Of a DNA stretch of 64,000 bases, positions 1 through 11,330 are shown in pieces. The notes under the pieces are model-generated. The model worked only from the letters and a program-made list of their open reading frames with translations. It was not told the DNA's origin and did no database searches. The position numbers and the translations under genes were made by a program. Numbering within the stretch: the stretch's first letter is position 1; every line of letters begins with the position of its first letter. Source of the DNA: Bromus sterilis (lineage: Eukaryota; Streptophyta; Magnoliopsida; Poales; Poaceae). The stretch lies in NCBI GenBank assembly GCA_950022295.1, contig OX465598.1:116977001-117041000 (forward strand), written 5' to 3'.

Positions 1-189
1 CGTGTCACTCGTCGTCAGAATATTAGGTTTCTGAAAGTGCAATGGTCACACCACTCTGAAAGAGAAGCTACGTGGGAAAGAGAAGACCGTCTCAGTGCCG
101 AGTACCCCTCCTTCCTCCCGCAGACTTCTGAATCTCGGGACGAGATTCTGTTGAGTGGGGGCGAGTTGTCAGAACCCTCTGTTAGGTAA
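1..189 (+). pseudogene. pol: 3' end of gypsy polyprotein (chromodomain), element B
   Basis: The first reading frame is open from base 1 to a TAA at 187-189 and gives the last 62 residues of a Ty3/gypsy polyprotein. The segment reads like the C-terminal chromodomain of chromoviruses: VQWSHHSEREATWERED aligns with QWSNHSEDEAT of element C (near 12938-12990, minus), but the tryptophan lost in C is intact here. In the family this domain follows integrase and is thought to guide integration into heterochromatin. The frame runs over the polypurine tract (about 153-165) and 23 bases into the 3' LTR, which is common in this group. The rest of the gene lies left of the window, so its integrity cannot be judged. 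Confidence 0.85.
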
Positions 190-3100
190 TGTGCTAGGAT
201 CAAGTAACCTTGCATCATGTCAAATTTTCAAAGGAAATCAACTTCAAAATCCAAATGGGAGAAGGAACACCCCCCAGATGAATTAATTCAAAAGGCCAGA
301 TAAAAATCTTCTCCCAAAATTCATGTTAGAATTTTGAAAAGTCTTATAAATGAGTGTGATCACATATCAAGTGATGTGGGCCCATCCCATGCTCATAGAT
401 TTTTCAAATATTCAAATAGTGCCTTGGAATTAAAGAAATACCCTATTTGATTTAAAAATTCAAATTTTTTGAATTTAAAAAATGTTGAAAGTTTATGAGT
501 GGCTAGTCTATATTATTATGAGGCCACATAAAAGTTTTCAGCATTTAATAAAATGTTTAGCTATTTATTTTAGCTAAACAGAACAAATGTCAGAAAATAA
601 AAATAGAAAAGAAATCAGAAAACCTTACCTGGCGCCCAGGCGAAGCCGGCCCACCCCAGCCCAGCCGGCCCACAGGGGCAGGGGCGTCTTCTTCCCCCTC
701 CCGCGCCTCCAAGCTGCTCGGTGGAATGCCACCGAGCTAGCCGGGGACGACACGTCGCCGTCGAGGAGCTTCCAGGCCTCCCCGTGGCCTCTTCTCGCAC
801 CTGGAGACTCCCCGCAGCCTCCGCAGTCCATTCCCCCTCTCCCCAGTGCCTATCCTCCTCTCTCTCGCTGAGCCCCGAGAAGAACAGGATGCCGCCGTCG
901 CCATAGCTTGAAGCCCGCGTGGCCAACGACATCCCCGAGCTGCGCCGTGCTGTCCATCCTCCTCGCCATCCTCGACTTCGACTCCGTGCAGAAGAAATCG
1001 AGCTCGGACGCTCTGTAGCCGCCGGAATCTTCTCCACGTTGCCGCTGGACCCGCAAGCCAACTCCGGCGAATTCGTCGTCGTTGAAGCCTCTCCGTCTCC
1101 ACCGCCTGCGCCGTTGCGTTCACCACCTCCTGGTGAGCAGAACCCCTAATCTTGCGGCCCCTCAATCCCCCCCTAGACGATTCCTCCATGGACGCAGGAG
1201 CTCGTCGCCGCCATGGTCGTCGTCCTCCTCGCTCCCGTGCTCATCGTGAACCCCCAGTGCGTGTGTTTGGCTCCTGAACATGCCAGCGTTCGAACGCGCC
1301 TAGAATCGCCTCAAGTCTTGCACTACAACGTCGACTACGACCTCGTCGGTTCTCTGTTTCCGCCGGAGTCGTCGCCGTCATCGATTCCGAGCACCCCGTG
1401 ACCCCTGTTGCCTCCAGAAGACGCAGACGACCTCCAGGAGCAAGCCGGTGCCCTCCGTTTCCCCTCCCGTGGCCAGATTCGCCTTCCCGTGTAGCGCCGC
1501 CGTGACTCCAGTCGCCGGCGTTTAGCCGCCGGCGAGTTAGCCAAACCCCCCCTGTTAATTACTCGGCTAATGACCCCCTGGGTCACTGACCAGTGGGCCC
1601 AGTGGCTTAATTAAGCCACTGGATTAATTTAACCCACGGGTTAATTAACCCAGTCACTGAAAAGGTGACCCCACATGTCAGCCCCCCCCTGACGTCAGCA
1701 CTTGCGCAAGAAATCATTTATATGAATTTCCAGAGATTATTTGAATTAAAAGATTTTCCAAAAATTCCAGAAAATACCCCAAATTTTGGAAATTCATAGA
1801 AAATTCATATTAACTCCAAATTGGACAAATAATATATGAAAAATGATCAGGAGAAAATTATCTTTCCAAATATGCAACTTTCAACTCTGTTTGAGTTGAA
1901 TTTAAAATGTGATCAGTAGCATTTTCTATTTGATTTAAATGGAATTAAATCAAATTCAAATCAAATATTTTTGCAACTTGAACCATGGCAACATGCTACA
2001 TTTCAATCACACATCAGAGGCATATCATACACATTTGAAGTTGTTTCAAAATGATCAAACTATATCACATACAACTTGGTTAATGTTGAATTCAAATGTG
2101 GAGTTTGAATTTGCAATTCAATTTGTAATATACTCCATTTAAATGGAATGATCAACACATCAGGACCATGAACATCAGCCTTTCAATATTATTCATGTGA
2201 TTGTGCATTGTACATTCTGTTGATCCTATGATTGTCATGTTGCTGATAGACGTGGAGCCGGAAGCCGAGGTCACCCCCTACGTTGAAGACCCCGAACCCG
2301 AACCTCGTCAGCAAGGAAAGCAAAACCCCATTGATCATGTCGATAAAATCCCACTTCCCTCTCATGTATCGCTTATGCATTGTTTAGGATGATCACCATG
2401 TAACGTTTCTATCGCATAGTTGAACCCATATCCTTTGCATGACCTATCATCTTGTCACAGTAGTAAGCAAACCACAATCCTAGCAGATGTAGGAGTTGGT
2501 TGATATCATGTGACCCCTGCAACTGTTACTGCTTATTGCATGCTTAGTGGTACAATGAGGTTGCTTATGATGTGAGTCGGGATGATGATAAACATGGTGT
2601 TGATGAAAGTGAAATGTGTTGGTGAATCTACCCTAATACAAGGTGAACGATGAGAGGCTGTGTAGGAGTACACAGTGGGTTGTCTCGTTGAACACTGCCT
2701 TAAGTCCGAGTTCTTGTGTGGTGATCCAAGATGAAGAGTACAACCACACATTGGGCTCACTGACCCCTCTCATCCTAGTACCTCACCCCGTTCGAACCCA
2801 AAGAGTCGCAGTAGTTCGGAGTTCTGGTAGGGCTGTGGCACGGTCTGCGAAGTGGATGAACGGCTTTTCAATACCGGCTTGGGACCCTGCACACATCGTT
2901 TGAGGCTGTACTGGAACCTCGGCCGGACTTCCATACGGATCCCCCTCAGATAGGCGACTCTCTGGACTAGAACGGAGCAGTGGGCGAAGTGTTGTGGTGG
3001 CATCATCGCTGTCATCTCTTGAACGGTGACACGCAAAAGGCGGTAACTGATGACACGTGTGTGTAGCGGTACACCCTTGCAAGGTTAACAAAACTATTCG

Positions 3101-4252
3101 AAATGCCGCGTCCGCGGTTAAGGACTGCTTGGAGAGCTGTGCTCGATTATTAGACAACTTGAACTGGATACTTCTAAAACACACCAAGATAAGCGTGAGT
3201 GCTATGGTGTGCTTCTCGTGGGGAAGTCGAGGAAGTAACCATAGTGGTGTAATTGGTTGAAGAGATGTAGTGGACTCGTGTACGCTTCTTACCTCAAGTC
3301 TGGTACTCGTAGTTCAGGACTAGCCAAGTCAAAGCTGGCACTTCTGCAAGTGAAACCCCACCTCCCTTTACCTTGATACATGTGCATGAGTAGTATAGCT
3401 CCTATGTAAGTCTTGCTGAGTACGATTTTGTACTCACGTTTGCTTAATCTATGTTTTAGATAAACCACCGACCCCGATGGTGGCTTATAACCGAAGCTCA
3501 AAGATTGAAGACTCAGACCAAGACCAAGCTATTGTAGTCCCAGTCAGACGACTGGTTCCCTCGTGGAGGGCTTGTTTTTACATAAGGCTTCTCTAAGCCA
3601 TTTGTTAAACTTGTCTGTACTCAGACCTACTTTGCTTCCGCTTGTTTGTTGTAATGTTGGATCACATGCTTGTGATCTCTGTGTGCACTCTGTAAGAATT
3701 ATAAATCAAGATGTATACTTTGTAGAGAATTGCAATGATACCTGCTGTTCATACAAGGCATGTGTGCTGCGTGTATGTTTATAACATGCATGTCTTTGTA
3801 TGGGTTTTCGAGACCTTAGTTGTGATCTGGCTGGCGGTCTTTTATACACCAAGTGGCCCTTAGATGTGCGCAGCTTGGGGCATCGCGATGCGATTGTTTG
3901 AGACTCTGTCTCGTGCACACTTTGATGTATGATCGAGCCCGCCCTAGACCTCGACTAAGTGATCGGGCTGGAGTAAGTCTATGTAAGGGTTATAATACAA
4001 TCGATAGTATGGTTGAGGCGACTTGTCTATGAGTATGGGAGTTCATCACCCATATCATTTAGATTTGTGTGCGAACGATGAGGACCCATTTCAGTTGATC
4101 ATCCGGCCTGGATGGGATGCCCCTCACGTTCGATGCTTTTCGAGAACGTTCTATGCTTGGCCTTGTCTGCTTAGACAAGTGGGTACGGTTCTCGGCTCTC
4201 CATATGATTGTGTTGTAGCGAGGCTTGCATACGCTAACCCCGGGTCCCGACA
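167..4252 (+). repeat. 3' LTR of gypsy element B (about 4.1 kb)
   Basis: The LTR starts TGTCAGAACCC right after the purine-rich GAGTGGGGGCGAG and ends GGGTCCCGACA at 4252; the termini are inverted repeats matching at 9 of 11 positions. The length fits the 4256-bp LTR of element C. It has an AT-rich 5' part, a GC-rich block at 620-1550 with chance open frames on both strands, and near 3105-3125 a palindromic module shared with the LTRs of A and C. The 3' boundary is inferred from the terminal repeats because no second copy lies in the window. It is inserted in the minus-strand LTR fragment that resumes at 4253. Confidence 0.75.
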
Positions 4253-5150
4253 CCTGCTGGAGACGCGGGGCGGGCGCGGCCGGCGGTTCCAGCCGGTGGA
4301 AGGCGGCGGCGGCTGCTCCACGGCCCTCCCATGGCGGCCGGCGACGGGGCCCTGCAGAGGAGAGGGAGAGGGGTGAGATGAGAGGGAAAAGAGAGGGAAG
4401 AGAGGGCGCGGAAGGAGAAGAGGGACAGGGAGAGAGGAGAGGGGTGGTGGGCGGCCCGGCTGGCCGGCGTGCTGCCGGAGGCGGTGAGCCCACGGGTGGC
4501 TGCGTGAGGAGAGAGAGAGAGCAGGTGGGGAGGCTGCTGGTGCTGCGTGGATCTGAGGAGGGGCTAGGGTTTCGATTTTTGGGGGCTATTTGGGCAGATC
4601 TGAGCAATCTCAGGGGGGTGGCTGCAATTTTGTGGCTAGGGAAACCCTAGAAATGGGTGGGACTGTGGTGGTCTTTATATAGCCCCGGTGGCTGGCAGTT
4701 AGCAAAAACATCCTCGGTTTTTCTCTCGCGCGCGCGGTGCTCACGTTTCTGACCGCCGGGGGTCCGCAGTACCTCTGATTCGGGTAAAACTTCGAACTGC
4801 GCGATCAGTGCGTCGTACCGGCGGCGTTCACCTCGTGCTGGAACCGTTCCGAGAACACTTTCCGGCGCACTATAAAAATATCCCGTTTACTTATTAAACG
4901 GGGTTTTTTCGCTCCGTTGGCTGCGGCTGGTCTCGTGCGGTTTCGCGACGGTGATCGGGCGAAACCCGGTGTCGCAACGGTCGAGTGTCAGGGTGGAAAG
5001 GGTCGGTCTCCGTCCGGTACGAGATAAGAGGGGGAAAAATAATCGCCGATCGATAAATCGGGGATGAAAGCACCGGAAACAAATCAGACAATCAAACAAT
5101 TCACACCGAAAACAATTTTTTTAATTTTTGTGAAAACTGGGTTGTTACAG
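4253..5150 (-). repeat. LTR fragment M, promoter-containing 5' part
   Basis: Read on the minus strand the segment starts TGTAACAACCCAG at 5150, as a Triticeae gypsy LTR does. A TATA box follows (plus 4673-4682, CTATATAAAG on minus), then a leader with CCTAG repeats and a GC-rich, CT-rich block. It is cut at 4253 by the 3' LTR of element B, so the rest of M is left of the window. The last 25 bases before 5150, read on plus, also resemble the 3' end of the family A LTR (AACYGGGTYGTTACA), and a primer site follows at once. The orientation call therefore conflicts with its right neighbour. The open frames at 4059-4650 are not genes. Confidence 0.6.
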
Positions 5151-5151
5151 T

Positions 5152-5162
5152 ATCAGAGCCCA
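5152..5162 (+). other. Primer binding site (tRNA-iMet type), element N
   Basis: TATCAGAGCCC lies one base after ...GTTGTTACA. It matches the site complementary to the 3' end of initiator tRNA-Met that chromodomain gypsy elements use. The initial TGG seen in element C (minus, 17959-17971) is missing, but the following GACTGTAGG is shared with C. Confidence 0.7.
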
Positions 5163-5759
5163 TGTTGACTGTAGGTCGTGACCCTAGAAAATGGATAGGA
5201 AAAGCCATAGGAACAAAAATATTTTATCACTCTTTGTTTACTTACTCTCTCCACTAGTATTACTTATCTATTATTCATCTTCTAAACTTCTTATCTTGTT
5301 TTAATGTAAATACCACTCCGAGTGGGTTATGCCCCTGAAGATATGATTTTTGAGAAGTACATCATCAACCTCATGGATCAATTGAGGTTACCACTACCAG
5401 AACTGGAGTATCCTATGAATTGAATAATAATTAGTGTTTACACTATGAGAGGATCTTCAAGACCATCTTAGCTGAGAAGGATGAAGTTTAGATTCAGACC
5501 ACCACCGTTTAGGTGAAGTTAAATGAATGAATTTCGCGTAGCATGATGAGATCGTATGTCTTGCACATATGACCTTACCCTAGGAGTTGTTTGTGTGTTT
5601 TGACTTTTGTGACTATATTGTTTGTTGTTATCTGTTGCTGTTGAACGTAGGCGTTTTTGCCTCTTTCTTGTTTGAGTGCATATGTTTGGTGCTATCCTAG
5701 TTTGTTTTCTTGTCGGTGTTATAGTTTTTCCCCTAACCCTTGCCGTATGGGTTTAATAG

Positions 5760-6392
5760 ATGGAGTATGGAGTCGGACTCGCCTTTTATCGGGCGATGTC
5801 GAGACTGAAGGTGGAGCAATGGATTCGTAGTATGGAGGAACACATGGAGTGTAGCAGGGTTGCAAGTGATGACATGGTCCACTATGCTGTCAAGCACCTT
5901 ATAGAAGAGGATGCTACTTGGTGGAGAATGCACCAAGCAATTGACGAATCACGAAGGAAGATTACTTGGAAACATTTTACAAATATTTTGTTGGGATCTC
6001 GCCTCCTCACCCCGATGCAAAGGACGGTAAACCTTAAGAGGCCCCGTGCCTGCAAAATTTGTGGAGAAGTCGGACACTCCTATGAAGGACACCAAGATGG
6101 ATGTCCCTATTGTGAGGAAATTCACCTGGGTGAACAATGTCCCACTGCTCAAGTCACATGTTTTGTGTGCGAAGGAAATAATCATTACCCTGCTCAGTGT
6201 CAATTTTTCATCATGACACAACAAGTATCTCAGCATCAAAAGGAAGGAATGTAGAAGATTATCCAAGAATTCAGGGAAGCACCCGTGAGGAAGAAAAATA
6301 AAGACATTAGCCAAATTTAGTGTTTCCGGTGCAGGAATATGGGACATTACGCCAACATGTGTCCGGAATTGAAGGGGAAGAAGAAGATGTGA
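5760..6392 (+). pseudogene. gag: gag of element N, broken by two stops
   Basis: The ATG at 5760 opens a Gag-like frame. Residues 18-75 hold the retrotransposon gag core (EQWIRSMEEHMEC ... ATWWRMHQAI ... ITWKHF). Three cysteine-rich knuckles follow at about residues 98-151, including a perfect CX2CX4HX4C (CFVCEGNNHYPAQC). TAG stops lie at 6252-6254 and 6318-6320; beyond them the same frame still encodes a fourth perfect knuckle, CFRCRNMGHYANMC, and ends at TGA 6390-6392. Gag proteins coat element RNA in cytoplasmic particles and bind it through such knuckles. The capsid part looks shorter than usual, so an N-terminal loss is likely. The codons after each stop remain Gag-like, so these look like point mutations. 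Confidence 0.8.
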
Positions 6393-7862
6393 TCGTGGGA
6401 GCAAGGATGCTGACTTGAAGAAGCTTATGTTTGGCATTTGGAGGATAGACGTTTGTACGAGTGTGATAAGTGTACGTTGTTACCTTTTATTTGTTAGCTG
6501 AAGTTGTGGTTCGCAACATGTTCTGCTGGTTGAACTAGATGTTTTATGTCATGATTGTTTTGTTAAGTTTTGTCTGGTACCCTATGGCCCTGATATGTAT
6601 TTGATTGATGTCGTGTGTTGTCCTTTGTGTTTCTTCTATGCAAGTTGAATAAGTTTACGTTTCATTAGACCCCTCATCTATTTAGTATGCTTCAAGACTG
6701 AAGAAGACACATCAACAGGGAGAATAACTCGACAAGTGACAACAGTATATGAAGATTGCTTCGACAATGCGAAACTGAAACTACCGTCATTGAAGACCTG
6801 AAGATTTGAAGACCTGGAAGATCAACGTTTCTACCGTTAGATCGTTTCTGTGAGCTGTCATCTCTTGTGTTTTACTGACAGCTACACATCAAAACTATTT
6901 TCAAAACTAGTGTGATGTTTGTATGGGTATCTCTCGCTATCTCTCTCTCTACCTCGCTATCTACATTCTATTCCCTCTCATCCTGAAGGAGTTACTACAA
7001 TGGATGCTAATGTCAGGATTGGAATAAAGATGATGCAACCAATGCCAAGTTCAAAGTTAACCCCGTGTGCCAGGATCTTACAACAAGGAAAGCACAATCT
7101 TGCTGAAGGGAGAACTATGGAGGAAGTTGTAGTCCACCAGTACACGTTTTATAGCAGTTTGCGCAAACCCGAGTGTTGTGAAAAAATGATAGAGGTTGTT
7201 TGGCTTGCAGAACTGATGGATTTGACTGAACCCAGTTCAGGATCAAGAGGACTTCTGCAAGGCTTGTGAGGATGTCTGTGTGTTAGATTGCGAGATTCGC
7301 TAAACCATATACAAGGTAATGATTTGGGTGCGGAATGGATTGGCCCCCATGACGATTACCCTTATTTTTCGCTCTTGCTATGCGGGATAGTAAATCTTGA
7401 GTGACTTACCTATAGCAGAGAGACGACGATGTTAAACCTGAACCATAGAACAGTACGATGCTTGACCCCTATATAAGATTATCGTTAATAATAATAAGTT
7501 ATACGGTGAGTATAGACCAAGACCATTTCCTGCAGGTATCCCGTAATAGCATTCTTGATGACCACCATGAGAAAATCGATAGTTGCTTAGTATAGGCGCC
7601 TGACCTGTCAACCATGAAGGTTCAGTATAAGGAAGACTCCTCTTTTGCTAAGGATTCAAGACCTGATAGGAGGAGGTGAATCTCTTTGAAGGAGGTTATC
7701 AATGGAGTAAGATTTTGAAGACCACTTCGCATTCCTTTTAAGGGTGGTAGCACCCTAGCTCATCTGAGGATCGATGGACTGTCATAAAGACCCAAACCCT
7801 AACCTTTTTCTTTCTAGCCTTTTCGAATCTCAGGGACGAGATTCCTTTTAAGGGTGGTAGTC
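6393..7862 (+). other. Non-coding internal region and polypurine tract of element N
   Basis: No gypsy protein motif can be read in any frame. The short frame at 6919-7269 shows no recognisable domain. The 3' end has a near-palindrome TCTCAGGGACGAGA (7828-7841) and a polypurine tract, AAGGGTGGTAG (7850-7860), just before the LTR. A 20-base block containing this tract is present twice, at 7731-7750 and 7841-7860. Confidence 0.6.
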
Positions 7863-10800
7863 TGTAACATCCCAAAATTTTCCAAATTTTGGAATGTTAA
7901 TAAATAAATTAAAAAAATGATGATTGTTTGCTTGATGTGTTTGATTTTCTCTGGGTAAAACTTTTTGAAGGTTTATTGAATATTAAAAAGAGAGGGAATA
8001 AAAGGACTTTCCCTAATATTCATAATTGGTGTTTTTGGAATTTATTATTTAAAACAAAACCAAAAAAACAAAATGAGAGAAGGTACTATGACTCCTTCAA
8101 CATATTAAAATGTTGGAAAATGTATTAAATCATTATTGGAATTCTTCTGAATATTCAAAACATTTTTCAACTCAAGGAAATTCGTTTGAGAGGATATAAA
8201 ATGACTTATCCCCTTTTAAATAAAGTTGGAAAATATTTAGAATATTACTTTAAAGTTTTTAAAACAATTTATGAGTATAATAAATAAACTCTAAAATTAT
8301 TTTAGGGATTTTATAATGCTAAGAGAGTTTTTATTTCATTGAAATGATTTATGAACTATTTTAAAAGAGTTCAAAAAGTATTCCAATGGGATATTTTTAT
8401 TTTACCAAATTATTTATTGGTGTAACAATTTTAAATTTTATATTTTATTATTTAGAAATGGTTTGTCAATGCTTTTGATCAAATAAAAATATTTTTAATA
8501 ATTTATTGGATTTTATTTGATTTATGAAAAGTATTTTATATTTAAATAAAGTATTTAGAAAATGTTTTTATTTTTATTTTTATTTTCCTTTTTGGAAAAT
8601 CTATTCATTAAATAAGATTCTTTGTATTATTTGATAAATTTAGAATTTTATTTCATATTTTTCTGATTTGCAGTTGATTTTATTTTATTGTTTGAAGTAC
8701 TGGTTTTAAATAAAAAGAAAAAAAGACTGTAGCCCGGCCCATTAGTGTTTTCCGCCCACGAGCGCAATTGAGTCCGAGGACTTAGTTTATTTTTTTCCTT
8801 TGTCTATAAAAAGAATTTTGTTTTTCTTTTTTTTTCTAAACCCTTGAAAAATCTGCCACGCGGGTCCCGCCGCGCCCTTCGCCGGCAGCCAAGAAAGCCG
8901 CCCGCCGACACGCACGCCGGGGTCGCCGCCCCGTCGGCCGTGCGCCGCCCCACCCCGAGCGGCCTCGCCGCCGCTTCGTCCTTGGGCCGCCGGAGCCGAG
9001 TTGCCGCTGGCGACGAAGCCGCCGCGCCAGGCACCTCGCGTGCCACGCCCGCGCCGCCGCCTGCGCTGGCCATGGCCAGCCGAGCCGGCCGCCCGACGCC
9101 CGACGCCGCCAGCGTCCCGGCCGAGCCCCCGCCGCAACCCCGGCTCCTCCTCCGCCCCGTCACGCCACACGCCTCGCCGGAGCCGCATCCCTTGCCGGAG
9201 CCGAGACGGGCTCGCCGGAAACCGCCTCGCTGGAGTTGCTCCGGCCAGATCTGGTCCTAGGGATCCGATCGCTTTTTCTGGAGAAATTTTATTTGCAATC
9301 AGGTCCTTTTGGCAAAAAACACCCCGGCGTTGTTTCCGCAATATCTCCAACACCGTGCGTCGGATTGAGGTGAAACTTTTTCCTACGTGCTCGTGTTGTT
9401 CTGTACTTTAGCATGGAATAAATTTTTGCACACTTTGCACACTTTTGAATTTAAATTCATTTCAAATTCAAATTCAAATTCCGGAGGCCGCATCTTTTAA
9501 ACCGTTGATCCAAATCGAGCGATTCTTTTTGCGTGGGATCACTCGTGTCATGTACTTTCTGTCTATATCATGTGTACACAAAAATTCAAATGTTTCTTGA
9601 TATGTTTAAATTTAAATTCAATTCAATTTTGCACTTTCTATGACCTGCGTTGTAGTATTCCGTTTCACGTGATTCTTTTTGCATATCGGATCACTTGAGA
9701 CAGGTTATCGGTAAGATTCACACACTTTTCATGTGGGCATGATATTCACCTTGAATTCATAAATTTCCATGATCACAATTCTTTACCGATGAATCTCTAT
9801 CTGTTGACTCTCTCGAGGTCACTTCCACCGATCAACTTCGAGCACATCGACACCCTTGCACTTCAAAACCTTTTTGTTCTGTTGCTAAAACCTTTGTGAT
9901 TGTTTTGTTGATCTTTTGTTTGCCTTGTGATGTGATTGCTTATTCGAGTTCTTTCGTTTGCGATAGATTTCTCGGAGTGTGACGAGTAGAGTTGACTGGA
10001 CCGTGAGAGCGAAGAACTTCACCGAATGGAAAAGGCAAGTTACACTTTGACCATACCTCAGCCTATATTTTGTATTATGCATGTAGCAAATTATCATTCT
10101 ATGCATGTGTAGGACTATATATTAGTTATGATTTAAACCTAGTAGGATAGCCATATATTCTGACCTTGTATTTCATTGTCGCCCTAGGATCGTGGTTGTT
10201 ATATATTGGTGTTGCTTTGTAGACGGGGATTGGTTGAGTTATCATTGAACTATGTGAAGATTAATGACTTGACTAGCAAACTTAAATAGAAATCACCTCT
10301 GGCGTGCAGGGAATGCATCCTGGGGATTGTGCCTTGACTAAGGAGGGACCAGGGCTAAATGCTTCCCGAATGGTTCTTTGGTGGTGAACCGGGTTCGTCA
10401 TGGCGAGTACCCTCTGACCCAGTGGGCGCCGTCCAGGCTCAAAAAGATTAGCCAGACAGTGTGACTAGTAGCTTCCATGTACAACCACTGGCTATATGGG
10501 CTCTGGCTTAGATGAGTAAGTTGTGGGGAACCTGGCCCTGGTAGCTAGCTGATGTAGATATGATAGGTGCACCGGCTACCAAAGGGTGGAGGAAACCTCT
10601 TCTGAAAGACTATGTCTCAATCTTCGGGTTGAGTCCAGTGGGGAAATTGTACAAACCTCTGCAGAGTGTAAAAACTGATCATGATTAGCCGTGTCCACGG
10701 TTACGGACAACTTTGAGCAACTGGGCATTATTGTTGTTGGATGGTCTTGACAGATAATTAATCTTGATAAGAATTTGAGTGGGAACTTTTAATAAAGGGA

Positions 10801-11330
10801 TGGTTGGAATTGGTGTAGCCCGATTCAACCATACTTAGGACTAGCAAGACAAATTAAAATTTGATTAGTTGTAGTATATGAGGGAAAAATCAGCTTTCTG
10901 CAAAACTAAACCATAAACCTTTCCTTTGACTTACCTTGCATGTAGATGTAGGTCTGTTATATATTTTTTCGTGTGAATTGCCGTACAAATCAGATGTACT
11001 GACCCGTTGTCGGGATGTAACCTTCGGTGTTGCAGGATTGTATACGAGGAGTAAGTGGTACGATGTAGGGTTACGATGTCTATACTCAACTTGCCGGTGG
11101 AGTTGATGGACGCCACGAAGCTCTTTATTGTTTTTCTGCTGTATTCTATTTGTAAGCTAGCATTGAGCTATGCAGGTATGCTATATTGTAATACTGGATC
11201 TTCGATGTAATATTTATGACATGTGGTTTATTCTTCATATTACATCATGTACTGTGTGTGCTAGCTATTGATCCAGGGACTAGCACAGAATGCACAGAGA
11301 CTCCGGTTTGTGAGGAACCGGGTCGTTACA
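7863..11330 (+). repeat. 3' LTR of element N (family A, 3468 bp)
   Basis: Starts TGTAACATCCC after the polypurine tract and ends GGGTCGTTACA. A second, independent copy of the family starts at 61590 with the same opening. An AT-rich first kilobase leads to a TATA box (CTATAAAAAG, 8804-8813). A GC-rich block at 8840-9250 follows with chance open frames on both strands. The palindromic module shared with B and C lies at 10688-10708. The five bases after the LTR are ACTAA, the expected target duplication; the left partner is not in the window. Confidence 0.85.
10688..10708 (+). repeat. Palindromic LTR module, copy in family A
   Basis: GCCGTGTCCACGGTTACGG contains the imperfect palindrome CCGTGTCCACGG. 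Related copies are at 3105-3125 in LTR B (GCCGCGTCCGCGGTTAAGG) and on the minus strand at 18761-18782 in LTR C. All are preceded at 20-30 bases by a second palindrome of the type CTGCAG or TTGCAA. Confidence 0.75.

Larger units (their letters stand above)
5151..11330 (+). mobile_element. Non-autonomous gypsy element N (internal domain plus 3' LTR of family A)
   Basis: A primer site at 5152-5162, a degenerate gag, a long non-coding stretch, a polypurine tract and a 3.5 kb LTR follow in order on the plus strand. The internal domain is only about 2.7 kb and has no protease, reverse transcriptase, RNase H or integrase, so the element could only move with proteins from a relative. Its 3' LTR interrupts the LTR of element C: C resumes at 11331, equivalent to 20701 in the intact C copy. 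A matching family A 5' LTR is not seen before 5150, where a minus-oriented LTR fragment stands instead. Confidence 0.7.

Noticed and set aside
587..1586. Overlapping GC-rich open frames on both strands in LTR B
   Set aside because: They overlap on both strands, have Arg/Pro/Ala-rich composition and lie in the GC block that recurs in other long LTRs; no domain is visible.
2189..2392. Short frames on both strands around a pair-like region
   Set aside because: Chance frames in LTR B without known motif.
4059..4650. Open frames of 141-182 codons on both strands
   Set aside because: They cross the border between LTR B and LTR fragment M and reflect GC-rich leader sequence.
5152..5162. Possible tRNA gene fragments at primer sites
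   Set aside because: Only 11-18 bases complementary to tRNA 3' ends next to LTRs; no cloverleaf.
8787..9411. Ala/Arg-rich frames (119-188 codons)
   Set aside because: GC-rich block of the family A LTR; the right copy at 62470-62898 has different, non-matching frames, so no coding constraint.
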